DNA of 64,000 nt from Cymbidium sinense (taxonomy: Eukaryota; Streptophyta; Magnoliopsida; Asparagales; Orchidaceae): positions 109,061,121 through 109,125,120 of the forward strand of contig CM038222.1 of assembly GCA_021442155.1 (NCBI GenBank), in the 5' to 3' direction. Each line of letters opens with the position of its first letter. Position 1 is the stretch's first letter. Shown here piece by piece: positions 1 to 11,329 of this stretch. The notes below the pieces were generated by a model. The model saw only the letters and a program-made list of their open reading frames with translations, did not search any database and had not been told where the DNA came from. A program made the translations under genes and the position numbers.

Positions 1-700
1 ATGTCATCGTGAACCTCATTAGAGTTGGTCTAAGACCACCTTCCCATTGTCGAGCTGAGTGGTTCTTGATTCATTTTGACTAGTTGGAGCTAAAGGAAGG
101 TGTGGGAAGAGATAATTTGGGTTTTGTAGAGTTTTGGTGGAGTTGGGTGTGAGAGGCATTCTAGCTGAGAGCTAGCTTGGTTTTACTAGCGATGGGGTGC
201 TTGAGAAGCTCTAGAAACTTGAGGGACTGGCTTTAGGAACTTGAGGGATTGGCCTTAGCATTGTGATGAAAGTGTGTGTCAATTTTGAATGGGGAAGAAG
301 ATGTATACCCATCTCACCAAGTGAACTAACCAGTTGGTTTAGGCATTATCAGCCAGTCGGGAAGTGGAGGTGGCCAGAAATGGCCTAGGTTTGTGAGGTG
401 GACCTTCTCCATAGGTTATGAGAGTTTGGTGATTTAACATGAAGTGGAAAATTCATGGTCAATGAACTAAGGGTTGTCCAAGGTGAAGGTGACTTCACCT
501 TGGTCAATGGTTTAGCCAAATAACTTTGGATTTATTCTAGTCAGCATAAGTGAGCTCAAGGCATGCTAAAGTTGTTGTCCAAACCAAATGGAGAGGTTGG
601 ACTATTCTATTTTGAAATTTTATCTCACTTGAAATGCTTGATTCACTTGGTTTTGGCTGAACCAGGTTCACTTTGGGTGATGCTCACTTGAGCTCAAGCG
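1..700. repeat. Repeat-mosaic flank, shared in part with 13300-13580
   Basis: 280-720 (tgacttcaccttggtcaatgg, agctcaaggcatgctaaag, ggatgag) aligns with 13320-13575 in the same orientation. No gene recognised. G/T-rich. Confidence 0.55.
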
Positions 701-2520
701 GGGGGGTCTAAGGATGAGTCATGCCAAGTTTGGTTGGGTTTGGCTTAATTGGACTTATATAGGTCAATTTGAATCTAATTGGGTTCAGTTGACCAATTGG
801 ACAAATTGGGTCAAAGGGGCTATTGGATTAGGTTCAAATTATGATTTAGAACTTATTGGTGAAATTGAATTGGTTTTATTTAGATTAGATTTAAATTTGG
901 CTCATATGGGTTTATAGAGACCAAATGGGTTAAGTTGATCAATTTGATCAAATTGACCTTACTTCTAAAGTGAGGTTGGCCATCCCCTTCTTAATCCTAG
1001 GATTCATCTAGGCATTAGCGTACTTCTAGGAATAAGATACTCCTAGTGGTTAGGTGAACACTAATCCAAAACTCAAAAAACCTATAGGATCCAACCATGG
1101 GATAAACCTTAGCCTAGGGTAAGAGGGACCCACCTACCCTAAACCTAGTCCGACCATATACTAAACCAACTCCTCAAATCCAAACCAACTGATTATGAAC
1201 CAAACTTAAACCAATAGCTAACTGATTCCAAGCCCTAAGTTGATCTATTAAGATCAAACTTAGTTTAATGAGTGAGTTGACCCATTTGACCCATTTGGAC
1301 CTAAAGAGAATTAATTAAAAATCAATCCAATCCAATTGAAATAAACTCACCTAAACTTACTTGAAATTCAATTAAACTTGATTGAGCCTTGATTGTAACC
1401 CAATTGAGTCTAATTCAACCCAACTGGCCCAAAACCCAAGTTGACTCATTTGAACCCTATAGGGCCAAGTTCAATTCAACTTCACTTAAGTCAAATTGAG
1501 TCAACCCAAGCCTCATGATCAACCAAAACACTCAATTAAACATTTTGATCCCTTTCATTTAACCCAATTCCATCAATTAGTCTAATTAGCCCAACTTGAC
1601 CCATTTGGCCTAAAAGGGCCAAATGAGTCAAAACTCAAACTAATCCAAATTAATTATAACCAAAACCATCAATTAACTCTAAACTCATTATTGAACACCT
1701 CTCAACATCTAGTTGACCCCAATTGAACATAAACAAGCCAATTGACCTACTTGACCTAATTTGTCCTAAAAGACCAAATTGAGCCAAAATTTAATTCAAC
1801 TCCAATTTGACAAAATCATATCATCCTGCCTCTTCTAAAATGATTGTTGATCATGATTGATCACCCAAATGCAATCAGTTGTACCCAATTGAGCCAATTT
1901 GGCCATTTGACCTAAGTTAACCCAATTTAACTTAAATGACCAAATTAGAGCAAAACTCATTCTAACCCAAATGGATTGTAGCCAATGTCTCCAATTAATT
2001 ACAAACTTATCATTGAACAATATCCAACCACCAATGGGAGCCAATTTAGTCAAACCAATCCAATTGATCCACATATCCCAATTTGATCAAAAGGGTTCAA
2101 ATTAGACTAAAACCCATTCTAATCCAAATCAAAACCTCCAATAACTCTGAAATGATCAATCAAGCATAACTTAATGCCTCATCTAATCTAATTTGGTCAA
2201 CTTAACATATTTACCTCAAATGAACCCACATGAACCAAATCTAAATCTACTTCAAATTGAACCAATTCAATTATACCAATGCATTCCAAATGATCATTTA
2301 AACTTAGCCCAATAGCCCTCTTGACCCAATTTGGTCATTGGTCAACCTAACCCATTTGAACTCAAATTGACCGTTATGGGTCAAATTGAACCAAACTTAA
2401 CCAAACCAAGTCCAAACCCAACCAAACTTGTCATGAATCATCTTTAAGTCCCCATTGACCTGCCCAAGTAAACCAAACCTATGGTTAACCCATTTGATTT
2501 AAATCAAGTAAGCCAACATT
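700..2520. repeat. GT-rich to AC-rich degenerate arms meeting at module M1
   Basis: 700-960 is GT-rich (ggtcaaattggg words) and 1150-2520 is AC-rich (ttgacccaatttgacc words). The switch lies at 965-1090 (tgaggttggcc, cctaggatt, actcctagtggttaggtgaac). The same start (gtcatgccaagtttgg) and module recur at 22185-23320. Short ORFs here are composition artefacts. Confidence 0.7.
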
Positions 2521-5140
2521 TCCAAATATGATAAAATCTTCATTTGGAATGCCTGCCCACCTCCCTATCACTTAGCAGCCACCTTTGGCTCTCTTTAGAC
2601 ATAGGCCCACAAACCCAACCTAACCCAAGGCCATTGTTGAGTTCAGTCCTTGACCAAGGAGAGGACCTCATCCCTTTTGTAGGCCATTAGTCCACCTCAA
2701 AAGAGGTGTGCACCCCTTGGGAAACCACTAGGCTCCATAAGCCATTCAAGCACCTCTACATCACCAATCTTCTGCAATCTCCAACCACCTACACTAGCCA
2801 GATGGTTGCCAAAAGCTGAGCGAATCTCATGAATTAGTTCACTTTATGAGGGAAGTATACCCCTCCTCTCTCATAAAAACTTAACAGACACATTCCCAAG
2901 AGCCTCACCATCAGTCCTAGAGCTTCCCTATAGTAATTTGAGCACTACATCATTGGCCAGACCAATCCAACATTAAACTTGACCACCCTCTCCATCCAAC
3001 CTCACAAAAACTCCACCAAACCCAAATTAACTCTTTACACACCCTCCTCACACTCCAGCAAACCAAAATGAATTGAGAGACACTAGATTCAATCACTGAT
3101 AGCCAATCTAAGACCAACACTAACAAGCTTCTTGGTAGTGCTTTATCCAAAGGACAATCAGTGGGGATGTGGCTTGTGATCTTCTCAGCAGGGCTTCACC
3201 TCTTCAAGGTGAAGCGACCTCGGTCAGCAAACCACTGGTCCTTAGATCTGACGAGGTAAGTTTTGGCCAACTGTTGAAAACTACAAGGAGTTTGGTCTTT
3301 TATAAAATGTAATGTCAATCAAATTATAGGATCCTATTTAGAATCTTCTCTTGATCATTTTACATTCCAAATCACCTTCAATCAAGTGATGAAAGACAAA
3401 TGGTGTTCGTCTCTCCCTATGGGTAGACGATGCATCATCGACCATCCAATCCACTTGATTAAAATAGATGGTCGTGATTAATCACATTAGATTTATCTGA
3501 TTAATCCTTTAAACTATGGTATTAATCTCCACCATCCGAACGGTGATCGGATGGGTAAGATAAAAGCGTGTTCGTCATGACTAAGTCAACAATCATGTCA
3601 AATAATTTAAATAACTAATCCTACAGTGTCACATGGAAAGCCTTGCCGCATCAGTAGCCACGTAATATGAACTATGTAAATGGGTTAATTAGGGATTAAA
3701 ATGTGATTTAATTAGTCAAAAATTTAAAGAATCATAACTAATTATAGAAAATTTTTAAAAATTTCAAATAAACCCATTCTAGAATGGTTAAATAGAAGAA
3801 AATTAGAGAAAAATAATATCTTCAATTTTTGCCTTCTAAATAATGACTAATTATGAATTTAAGTTTTAGTTAATTATCCTAATGAAGCCTTAATTACTTA
3901 GCTAATTAGCTCAGAATGTTGTCTGATTGTTCCTTGGGATGACCTCTACCTCCCATAATTTTCTTGAGATAATTTGCCTAGTGATTTAGGGATTCTTAAT
4001 TTTCAAACCCCAACTAATCATTTATACATTTAATAATCATTTAAAATTAAAAAGATTATAAATTTTTTTTGAAAATTTAATTAAACATAAAAATAGTTAA
4101 GGTGACCATACAAATTAATTAGTGCCTTTAGTTCTAATTACATTTCTAAAATCACTTAATGAGCTCTTAATTAATTAATTAGACCATTAATTAACCCAAA
4201 ACCCAAAAAATTCATGGTAATTAACATAGGTCATTAAGAATTATGATCTGATGATCATCATCTACAACAAACAAAGGGGTCCCAATGAAATCAAAATCTT
4301 TAATTGATTTGGAGTATTTTTAGAGTAATTAATAATTTTTATTTTTCCTTATTTAGTTAAATAGTCCTAATTATAAGCTGATTGTATTAGCATTTTTAGA
4401 ACATGTTTATTTTATGTTACTGCATTTCTAGTGACTTTGTCAAAAATTTTAAGCTTATATTCAAGGATTAACTAAATTTATAGGTCTCTTTGGGCTTAAT
4501 TTGATTAAGAGCCTAATTAATCTAAATTAAATAAAAAATCACTTAAGTTAATTTTAAACTTTTTAATGGATAGAGATGGGCATGTGTTGAATCTTAATTA
4601 CTTCCTCTCCTCTTTAGGATTAAATAATCCAAATCCTAACATTAAACCTTAATAAATTTGATTGGATTTAAGGAGTGTTTATTTAGTATGAATGTCCTTA
4701 AGATTTAGTGAAGCTAAATAACTCATTTAGTAATGTTTAATTTCTTTGCTTCAATGATTTATAAATTTGCATTCCATTTGTCTCATACATTCATATTTTA
4801 AAAAAATTAAGATGTTATATTTAATTGCATGATTTCTAATTAATTAATGTGGCTATTAACATTAATAAATCTCAAATTATTTTCTTGAATAATTATAATA
4901 TGGCTATAATTAGATATAGATTAACTTAAATATCACATAATTTCTTCGTTACTCAGAGAGACTATTTGATTTTTTATTATTATTGCACATTAATTATTTT
5001 TCTGTATCCGCTATCATTTGAGAAATTCGTTGGATTCAGGTAATTATTTTTTCACTTAATATTTGATGTGTTGTTTGTATTTTCATGCCATTCTTACTGC
5101 GTCTATAATTTCTTTCTAACTAGAAATAGTTGAGACTTTA
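2520..5140. repeat. Flank and AT-rich spacer of the repeat mosaic
   Basis: 2540-3300 is the flank that follows an AC-rich arm. 3400-3680 is a slightly CpG-richer patch (counterpart of 25680-26045). 3700-5100 is an AT-rich desert (taattaattag words). No gene seen. Confidence 0.45.
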
Positions 5141-5600
5141 TTACTAGTAGATCCTGGTCTCATTCCAATCACGAGTTAGTATCGCTTTGTTGAAGAAGGC
5201 TACATCAACTTTTCCTCAAGCTAAAATCAAAGAGGTCCCAAAGAGAGGCTGCTCCATTGCAACCTATGTATTTTTCTAGTTACTGCAGTGGAAACCCTAA
5301 CTTTACTATGCGAGTGGCCAATAAGAGCAAGCACCTCAACTTGATTAGGGTGCATGAGTTATGCATTCAACTCACTCACTTCAAGAATGGGCTCAGGCTT
5401 CTTTCCCCACACGAGTTGGTAGATCTTTTTAACTTCTTTGGAGTTGTGCTTGCCTAAATCCTTCCTAACTCAATGGCGAATATTACCACCTTCATGATAT
5501 GCTTTCAAGAAAAGGGCATTCCATGGAGCATGGCCTCTTTTGATAAGCATTCATGCTCAAAGGTCGCCAAGGTGGGAGTGTGTAATTTTCAATAATTTTG
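5140..5600 (+). pseudogene. Gag-like plant retroelement protein, N-terminal fragment
   Basis: A 66-residue open piece (5257-5457), one stop, then continued reading gives HFKNGLRLLSPHELVDLFNF, then FGVVLA, a stop, and ILPNSMANITTFMICFQEKG. The spacing of GLRLP-like, FF and PNS-- motifs fits the 'putative plant transposon protein'/gag-like domain common in plant LTR elements without pol. It ends at about 5600 where family H-associated sequence begins. Function assignment is by pattern only. Confidence 0.5.
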
Positions 5601-5744
5601 TTGAAAATTCATTATTTATAAAATAAAGTATATAAGTGGAGCTCGTAACTTCTCTTTATGAAGAGTGTGTTGCAATTGCTGATGTTAACTAATCCACTTC
5701 CCTACTTGGCGAGTAAGGCTATTGTGGTGTTTATTCTCATTGAT

Positions 5745-6460
5745 GAAATGAAATATTGTTGGGACACCACATTGATCTGCAGATATACTCATTAGGAAGA
5801 TCAAGTATGACATTAAATAATAGTGTACTATCTCGAGAGATAGAAGTCACTACCCTATAATGGACCTAATCACCTAATGAGAACGTCTAAGGCATGATGG
5901 GTCTTCGAATGTACTAGAGATCTTTCCCCTACTTTACATAAAAATGTAAAGTAGGGTTTATTTAAATCAAGTTCGTTAAGTTCCTTATGGAGGCAAGCCT
6001 CCATAGTTAATTACATCCTAAGGAATGAAATTCCTTAAGAATACTCTCGATTAAGGAAAATGATCATTGTCTCTAAAGATTTCAAAGATAGGATTATCAA
6101 CAAATTAGTTATTTGTGGAAAATCAAGTGGGATTGATAAAAAAGAGGAAGTTATTATCGAAATCAAGGGAAGATGAGTAGGAGATACTCATGATACTAAG
6201 AAGCCTAGTGAGCATCCCAAACTATCCAATGGTTGGGCTTTATATTTTTTAAATTGAGGATAATTATATGTTTGAGTTGAATTTTTTATTAGAATCTAGG
6301 GCTTATAATTCCACAATACAAGATCGTGAAAATGTCTAAGAGATGAGAATTTATGCTTATAACTCGTAAAGGGAAATAACAATCTCGGATCCTAAATCTA
6401 GGGAGCTTTGGTGAGGCCAAAGCATGACCTAAACACCGTTTGTCTCTCTTCATTCAATTT
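5745..6460 (+). repeat. Family H repeat, copy H1, with three successive stem-loops
   Basis: This repeat of about 700 bases is present in reverse at 30575-31283. Stem-loops: ccctactttacat / atgtaaagtaggg (5927-5939 / 5944-5956, 13 bp, aaaa loop); tatggaggc / gcctccata (5986-5994 / 5997-6005); taaggaat / attcctta (6019-6026 / 6030-6037). The linker agttaattac joins the last two, and actctcgatta follows. The family starts with gggacaccaca near 5760 and ends near a ggagctttggtgagg segment. It may be an LTR or leader; no coding was seen. Confidence 0.75.
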
Positions 6461-7430
6461 GAGCTCACCTAAGCTCAGATTGGGATCAAAATGATCCCAC
6501 ACCCTCTGAAAGAGGGGATGCAGATCCAATGGTCAAGATTTCAAGAGGTGATAATTTCCTTCAAAAAGTACCAACCAAATTTTTCTATGGCTATAGTTTT
6601 AAGAAATTACCTTGCCAGAGGCTATCACCGGTGCTTTCAACAGAGGAGGTAGCTTCGTCTAGTAAAGATGAAGCCATGTTGAAGGAATTAGGTCTTAACT
6701 TGAAGTATATTGCTCAGTTAACCAAGCTCCCCATCAATGGTGAATAGCTTTGATCAAAATGATGCTTCCCGTGGCTTGGAGACTTGGGAAACAACTTGGT
6801 TGAGCTTGATGAAGTTCACTGATGGTGTGTGCAAGATTAATTTGATTTTGATGGAGAATTGAGTGAGTTGTATTTTCAATTCACCTCCCTTGGTTTGACT
6901 TTGAGAAAAATCGAGAAGGAGAAAGGGGGGAACTCGGGAATGGATTGCAAAGGCTTGGAGAAGTTCAACTCAACCTCCTTAGCACTATAGAAATGAATGC
7001 TTGTGGTTTGGGAGAGAATGAAGGGGTATCTCCTCCTCCTTGGATCGGACGGTGAAGGGATGAATTACCATTTTTGATCAATGGTAGGGATTGGAGGCAC
7101 AGTTTGAGGTGCAAAACATCCCATGTGGGTCATTTTGGGTAGTGGGGTGAAGGAGAGTGGATGCCTATGTGCTAGGTGAGGTTTGGCCTTGGCTTGGGTC
7201 ATGGCTGACCCAAGCTCATTAGGTAAAGGTCACCACCCTCCTTGGTGCCCATGTGGACCACTAGGAGGATGCCAAGTGGCTTTAAGAAAGAAATGACAAA
7301 ATTCCAACTGAATTTGGTCATAGGATATCCTTTTCCCTAAAGGCAAAAATGGACATTTGGCCATGATTTTATTTGGGAAGATTTGAAATGATTCAAAAAT
7401 GGGTTGGGCCAAATTTCAAGTGATTTAGAG
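6460..7430. other. Intermediate flank, no gene recognised
   Basis: It follows H1 and precedes a GT-rich arm. It contains a 72-residue ORF (6529-6747) with no family resemblance and a G-rich stretch. It is probably part of the same composite repeat as 20340-20780. Confidence 0.35.
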
Positions 7431-9170
7431 TATATTTGATATGAATTGGTTCAATTTGACCCATTTAGGTCAAGTTGGGTCAAATTGGGTTAGGTTGACC
7501 AATTGGTCAAATTGGGTCACACCATGGGTTAGGTCAAGTTCAAAAGATCATTTGGAGTCTATGAGTATCATTGGTTTGGTTTAATTTGGTTTAGATTTGG
7601 TTTTGGTTCATTTAGGTTTATTTAGGTCAAATGGGTCAAGTTGACCAATTTGACCCATTTGACCCAATTAAGTTAGCTCATGGGTTGGTTTGTGCTTGGT
7701 TGGTCATTTAAAATATATTGTAAGTTTTGGTTTCAATCAACTTTAATTTGGTTTGATTTCAAGTTGATTTGACCTTTTAGGTCAAGTTGGGTTCATGGTC
7801 AATTGGGCTAGGTTGGGTCTAATTGGTCAATTGAAGCTTTGACAATAATCAATTTAGAATTAATTTGACCCATTAGTTGCAATCAATTTGGCTTATGATA
7901 GATTTTGGCTAGTTTGGGTTTTATTTGGGTTAAATGTTGACTTGGTCAAAGTCTAGTTGACTTGGTTTGACCCAATTTGAGTGATTGATCATTTTATGAT
8001 GATTGTTGCTCATAATGTGAGGCTTAGATGGGCTTAGTTCAATCTAATTTGGGTTGGATTAGAATTTGGCTCAAAAAGGTCCTTTAGGTCACTTTGGGTT
8101 AAGTGAGCCTAAGTGGGTCAATTGACTTGCTCAAGGCTTGATTAGAGTTTGGTTGAACTCACAAATGGAGTTATGATGGAAATATAAATCCAATTGCAAG
8201 TGGGTTGGAATCAAAATCATTTTGGTTCATTTGAAAATTTCACGTCAAAAGGATGAACATGGGTTTGATTTGGGTTAGTTTGATTTTAGTTTGGTGATTG
8301 TAGCTTATATTTATATTTGGGCATGTGATTGAAGAAGTGACTATTTGAAGAGAAATTCCAAGGGTTTAGAAAGATTTGAGAATGATTTGGCTAAATCCAA
8401 GAAATTGGCTTAAACGATATAAGTTGGATTTGGATTTGAGTTTTGAATTTATTTTTGAATATTTGAATTTATATTTCATTTATATTTATGAATATAAATG
8501 AGAATATAAATGATTTATGAGAAAATATTTTGAGTTTGGAGTGATTTGGATTTGATTTGAGCTAAATCCATAAAATGAAATCAAAGGGCTTAAGAAAGAT
8601 TTTGGGATTTGAATTCAATCATGAGTTTCAATCATTTGATTTAGAATTAATTTATGATTTGGATTTTAAAAATGATTTATGATTTGAAAAAAATCAATTG
8701 AGTTGGAATTAATTTAATATTTGGGTTTTGGAAATTATTTATGATTTGAGAAAATCAATTGAGTTGGAATTGATTTAAGATTTGGGTTTTGAAAATGATT
8801 TATGATTTGAGAAAATCAATTGAGTTGGAATTGATTTAAGATTTTGGTTTTGGAAAATATTTATGATTTGAGAAAATCAATTGAGTTGGAATTTAGTTAA
8901 GATTTGATTTGGATTGGTTTGAAGGAGGGAAGCAAGAATTGGGTTCAAGCTATAGGGTGGGCAAGTCCTCCTAATACCCCTAAGGCATAACTTATTCCTA
9001 TGGCAAGTTTCTAGGGTTACGTTATTTGTTCACCTAATCACTAGAAGTGTCTTAATACTAAGGAACTCTTAGTGCTAGAGGAGTCCTATTTCTAGGATGG
9101 AGAAGCTGAGAGCTCACTTCAAAAGTGCGGTCAATTGCTACCAAGCTTGGTAAGCCAAATATGTAAGAGG
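7430..9170 (-). repeat. GT-rich arm ending at reversed module M2
   Basis: 7430-8930 is dominated by ggtcaaatt/ttgggtt words; 8600-8900 contains four near-copies of gatttgagaaaatcaattgag spaced about 60-65 bases. 8985-9165 read in reverse matches module M4 (gaccgcacttttgaagtgagctc, aggactcctctagcactaa, acacttctagtgattaggtgaac). The unit is therefore a reversed counterpart of 23190-24930. Confidence 0.7.
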
Positions 9171-9413
9171 AAGAGGTCATGGCGAGACTATAGGGTTGCT
9201 CCCTAAATATTTCTTTCTACCTTCGCTTCAGTAATGTTGTCGCTCTCATTAGTGAGGTTTCTATATTTTCACTATCCCCTCTACTTTTGTGAGTAGTATT
9301 CTAATTTTTCTTTTCGTTATTTACTCATAGGTGAGGCAATTTTAGCATCCCCCAAGCTTAGCCTTGACATACTATAATTCCTCAAGGTTGGTGAGCACAA
9401 AATAGGCAAGTGA

Positions 9414-10220
9414 ATGGCTGGCAGCAAGGACCCAGCCTCTCTTGAGGTCAGTGAGGGAAAAGAAGAGAAAGGGGAGTTAAATGCGGCTCCAACTGAAGCC
9501 AATGATGAAGCAGGCCCAAGTACTACTCCAAACAAGCCTAAAAAGAGAGTCGTGAACCCAACTCCTCATAGTCACCAGCAAAGCAACGAATCCTAGAAGG
9601 AAGAAGAGAAAATTGAAGGCTTGAAGAGCAACTGCACTCTAAACTTACGTGAACTTACCTGTGAAGCCTATAAGCTTGGTCCCTCCATCTTTTCAAAGGA
9701 AATTGATGTCTTTTGGGTGGTATCCCCAATGCTCTATTTCCACATGCTATTATGACCACCCAGGCTTTAACATGGCAGTCGACTTGGGGAGTCTATCAAA
9801 AAAATTTTAAGAAGAAGAAGGAGGCCTGCGTTAACAAGTCCAAGCCGGCGAGCATGAAGAAAAAGCTAACATCTCTTAAAGACAAGTATAAGGACCTTTA
9901 GGCTAAGTCAACTTGGCAAGAATAGGAGAAGGAGAGGGTGACTTTGGAGCTTAGTCACCTTGTGGAGGTGAAAAGAGAGTTGTTGAAAGAACTCTCTTTT
10001 CATATTAAGGAGTTCCAAAGAAATAAACCCGAGTTCATTGGTTCTTAACTTTGATGAGTACCATGAGCTTCTACAATAGAAGTTTAAAGATGGCACCCAC
10101 TTCATTATCGACAAGTTAGTGAAGCATGGTCACCTAGATGCAATATTTTTAGGTTTCTCCAATGTACTCACACTCCCCAGACTCTGATGATGATGATGTT
10201 GAGGGTAGTTCGAATTGATA
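9414..10220 (+). pseudogene. C-terminal, charged coiled-coil part of a gag-like plant retroelement protein
   Basis: 9414-9596 encodes an acidic, proline-containing 60-residue piece (MAGSKDPASLEVSEGKEEKG...). 9713-9901 and following frames are rich in K/E: KNFKKKKEACVNKSKPASMK, EKERVTLELSHLVEVKRELL. The end has FKDGTHFIIDKLVKHGHLDA. Such a charged helical C-terminus follows the domain seen at 5257 in intact plant gag-like proteins, so both pieces may come from one ORF separated by 5.6-9.3 kb insertions. Several stops are present. Confidence 0.45.
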
Positions 10221-10387
10221 CTTCTTTCCTTCTTTTATTTCTCTTTATGTAAAAAAAGTTTATTGCGAGTTGAATGTATTTGTCATACTTTCTTTTTAAT
10301 GTAAAAAATTTTATTCTATGAAATGAAGATCATGATTGAACATAACTGTGTCTGCTTATCTACTTGACAATCATTTGTTGATGTATG

Positions 10388-10870
10388 AATAACTCTGCTC
10401 ATGACTTAGAATATTTTTTATCTCAATCAATTAAAAGAATGAACTTGGATAGTCACGTTAGTTTTGAAAGTTTTTTTATACTATCTTTAGTGTTATTTAC
10501 TTTTTTTTTTTTTTAAATCACTCGGTTTATGACTTAGAATATTTTCATGTCACTGATTTATTAAAAGAACTATCCATGTGTAGTATTGTGAGTCCACTTA
10601 TGCTCATTGGAGTGATGCTTTCTTACTGATTGTTCAAATAACTTTGCTTATGACTTAGAATATTTTGAGTGAATTTCTTTGAGTAGTCGTTTTACTGTAG
10701 CAAGTTTGTGTGTGCTCATTGGAATCATACTCGCTTATTGATACTTAAATAACTTGGCTTATGACTTAGAATATTTTTAATCCATGACTTAATTAAGAGA
10801 ACCTTCCCTAAGTAGGCACAATTAATACAGCAAGTTAAGCATACCCCATTATTGGTTGTGTGACTTTATG
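10388..10870 (+). repeat. Four-copy 111-128 bp tandem repeat array
   Basis: The core atgacttagaatattt recurs at 10401, 10529, 10650 and 10761 (spacings 128, 121, 111). Flanking parts (aataactttgcttatgactt; gctcattgga) are also shared. It sits immediately downstream of the gag-like fragment, where plant Tat-type and TR-GAG elements often carry tandem repeats. Confidence 0.85.
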
Positions 10871-10976
10871 GGAGATCATAAAATTCCTTTAATACCCACC
10901 TAAAGGACTTAACCTTGATATGTCAATCTTCCTTTGCTAAAATTAAGAGAGTTGAACTTTCTGAGTCTGGATACAA

Positions 10977-11310
10977 ACCTCATGGGATGTCATTCTTAAC
11001 TATAGTCACTAACCACACTGAGAGTTGGTCTTTGAGAGTTAGTCCTTTTGATTTTAGTTGTCGACCTCATAGGGTGTTGATCTTATGCTATAGTCACCAA
11101 CCACATGGAGTGTTGATCTTTTTTAGTTGCCAACTAAGAGAGTTGGCCTTTTTAAGTTTAGTTGCCAACCTAACAAGATGTTAATTACATACTATAGTCA
11201 TCAATTACACGAAGTGTTGATCTTTTTAGTTGCCAACTATGAGAGTAGGTATTTTTATGTTTAGTCCCTAACCTCACGAGGTGTTGGTCTTAACTATAGG
11301 TTTTTTTTCA
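10977..11310 (+). repeat. Tandem array of ~103-bp units with tagttgccaac words
   Basis: Units begin acctcatggg / acctcatagg / acctaacaag / acctcacgag at 10977, 11064, 11168 and 11271. Spacings are 87, 104 and 103. Each unit has a ctatagtca(c/t)(c/t)aa segment and a gttga(t)ctttt segment. An 89-residue ORF (10915-11184) spans it and is a by-product of the repeat. Confidence 0.8.
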
Positions 11311-11329
11311 AGTCATTTCAACTTGAGGA

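Noticed and set aside
714..917. 67-residue ORF in a GT-rich arm
   Set aside because: It is a translation of degenerate ggtcaaattggg repeats with no family resemblance; similar ORFs in other arms are equally accidental.
700..2520. W-box-rich arms as a functional enhancer
   Set aside because: The word density follows from the degenerate repeat; no gene lies nearby, so it is kept only as a low-interest hypothesis.
10915..11184. 89-residue ORF with Cys/His residues, looking faintly zinc-finger-like
   Set aside because: It spans a ~103-bp tandem array; the repeating residues come from the DNA repeat and the spacing of Cys/His is not regular.
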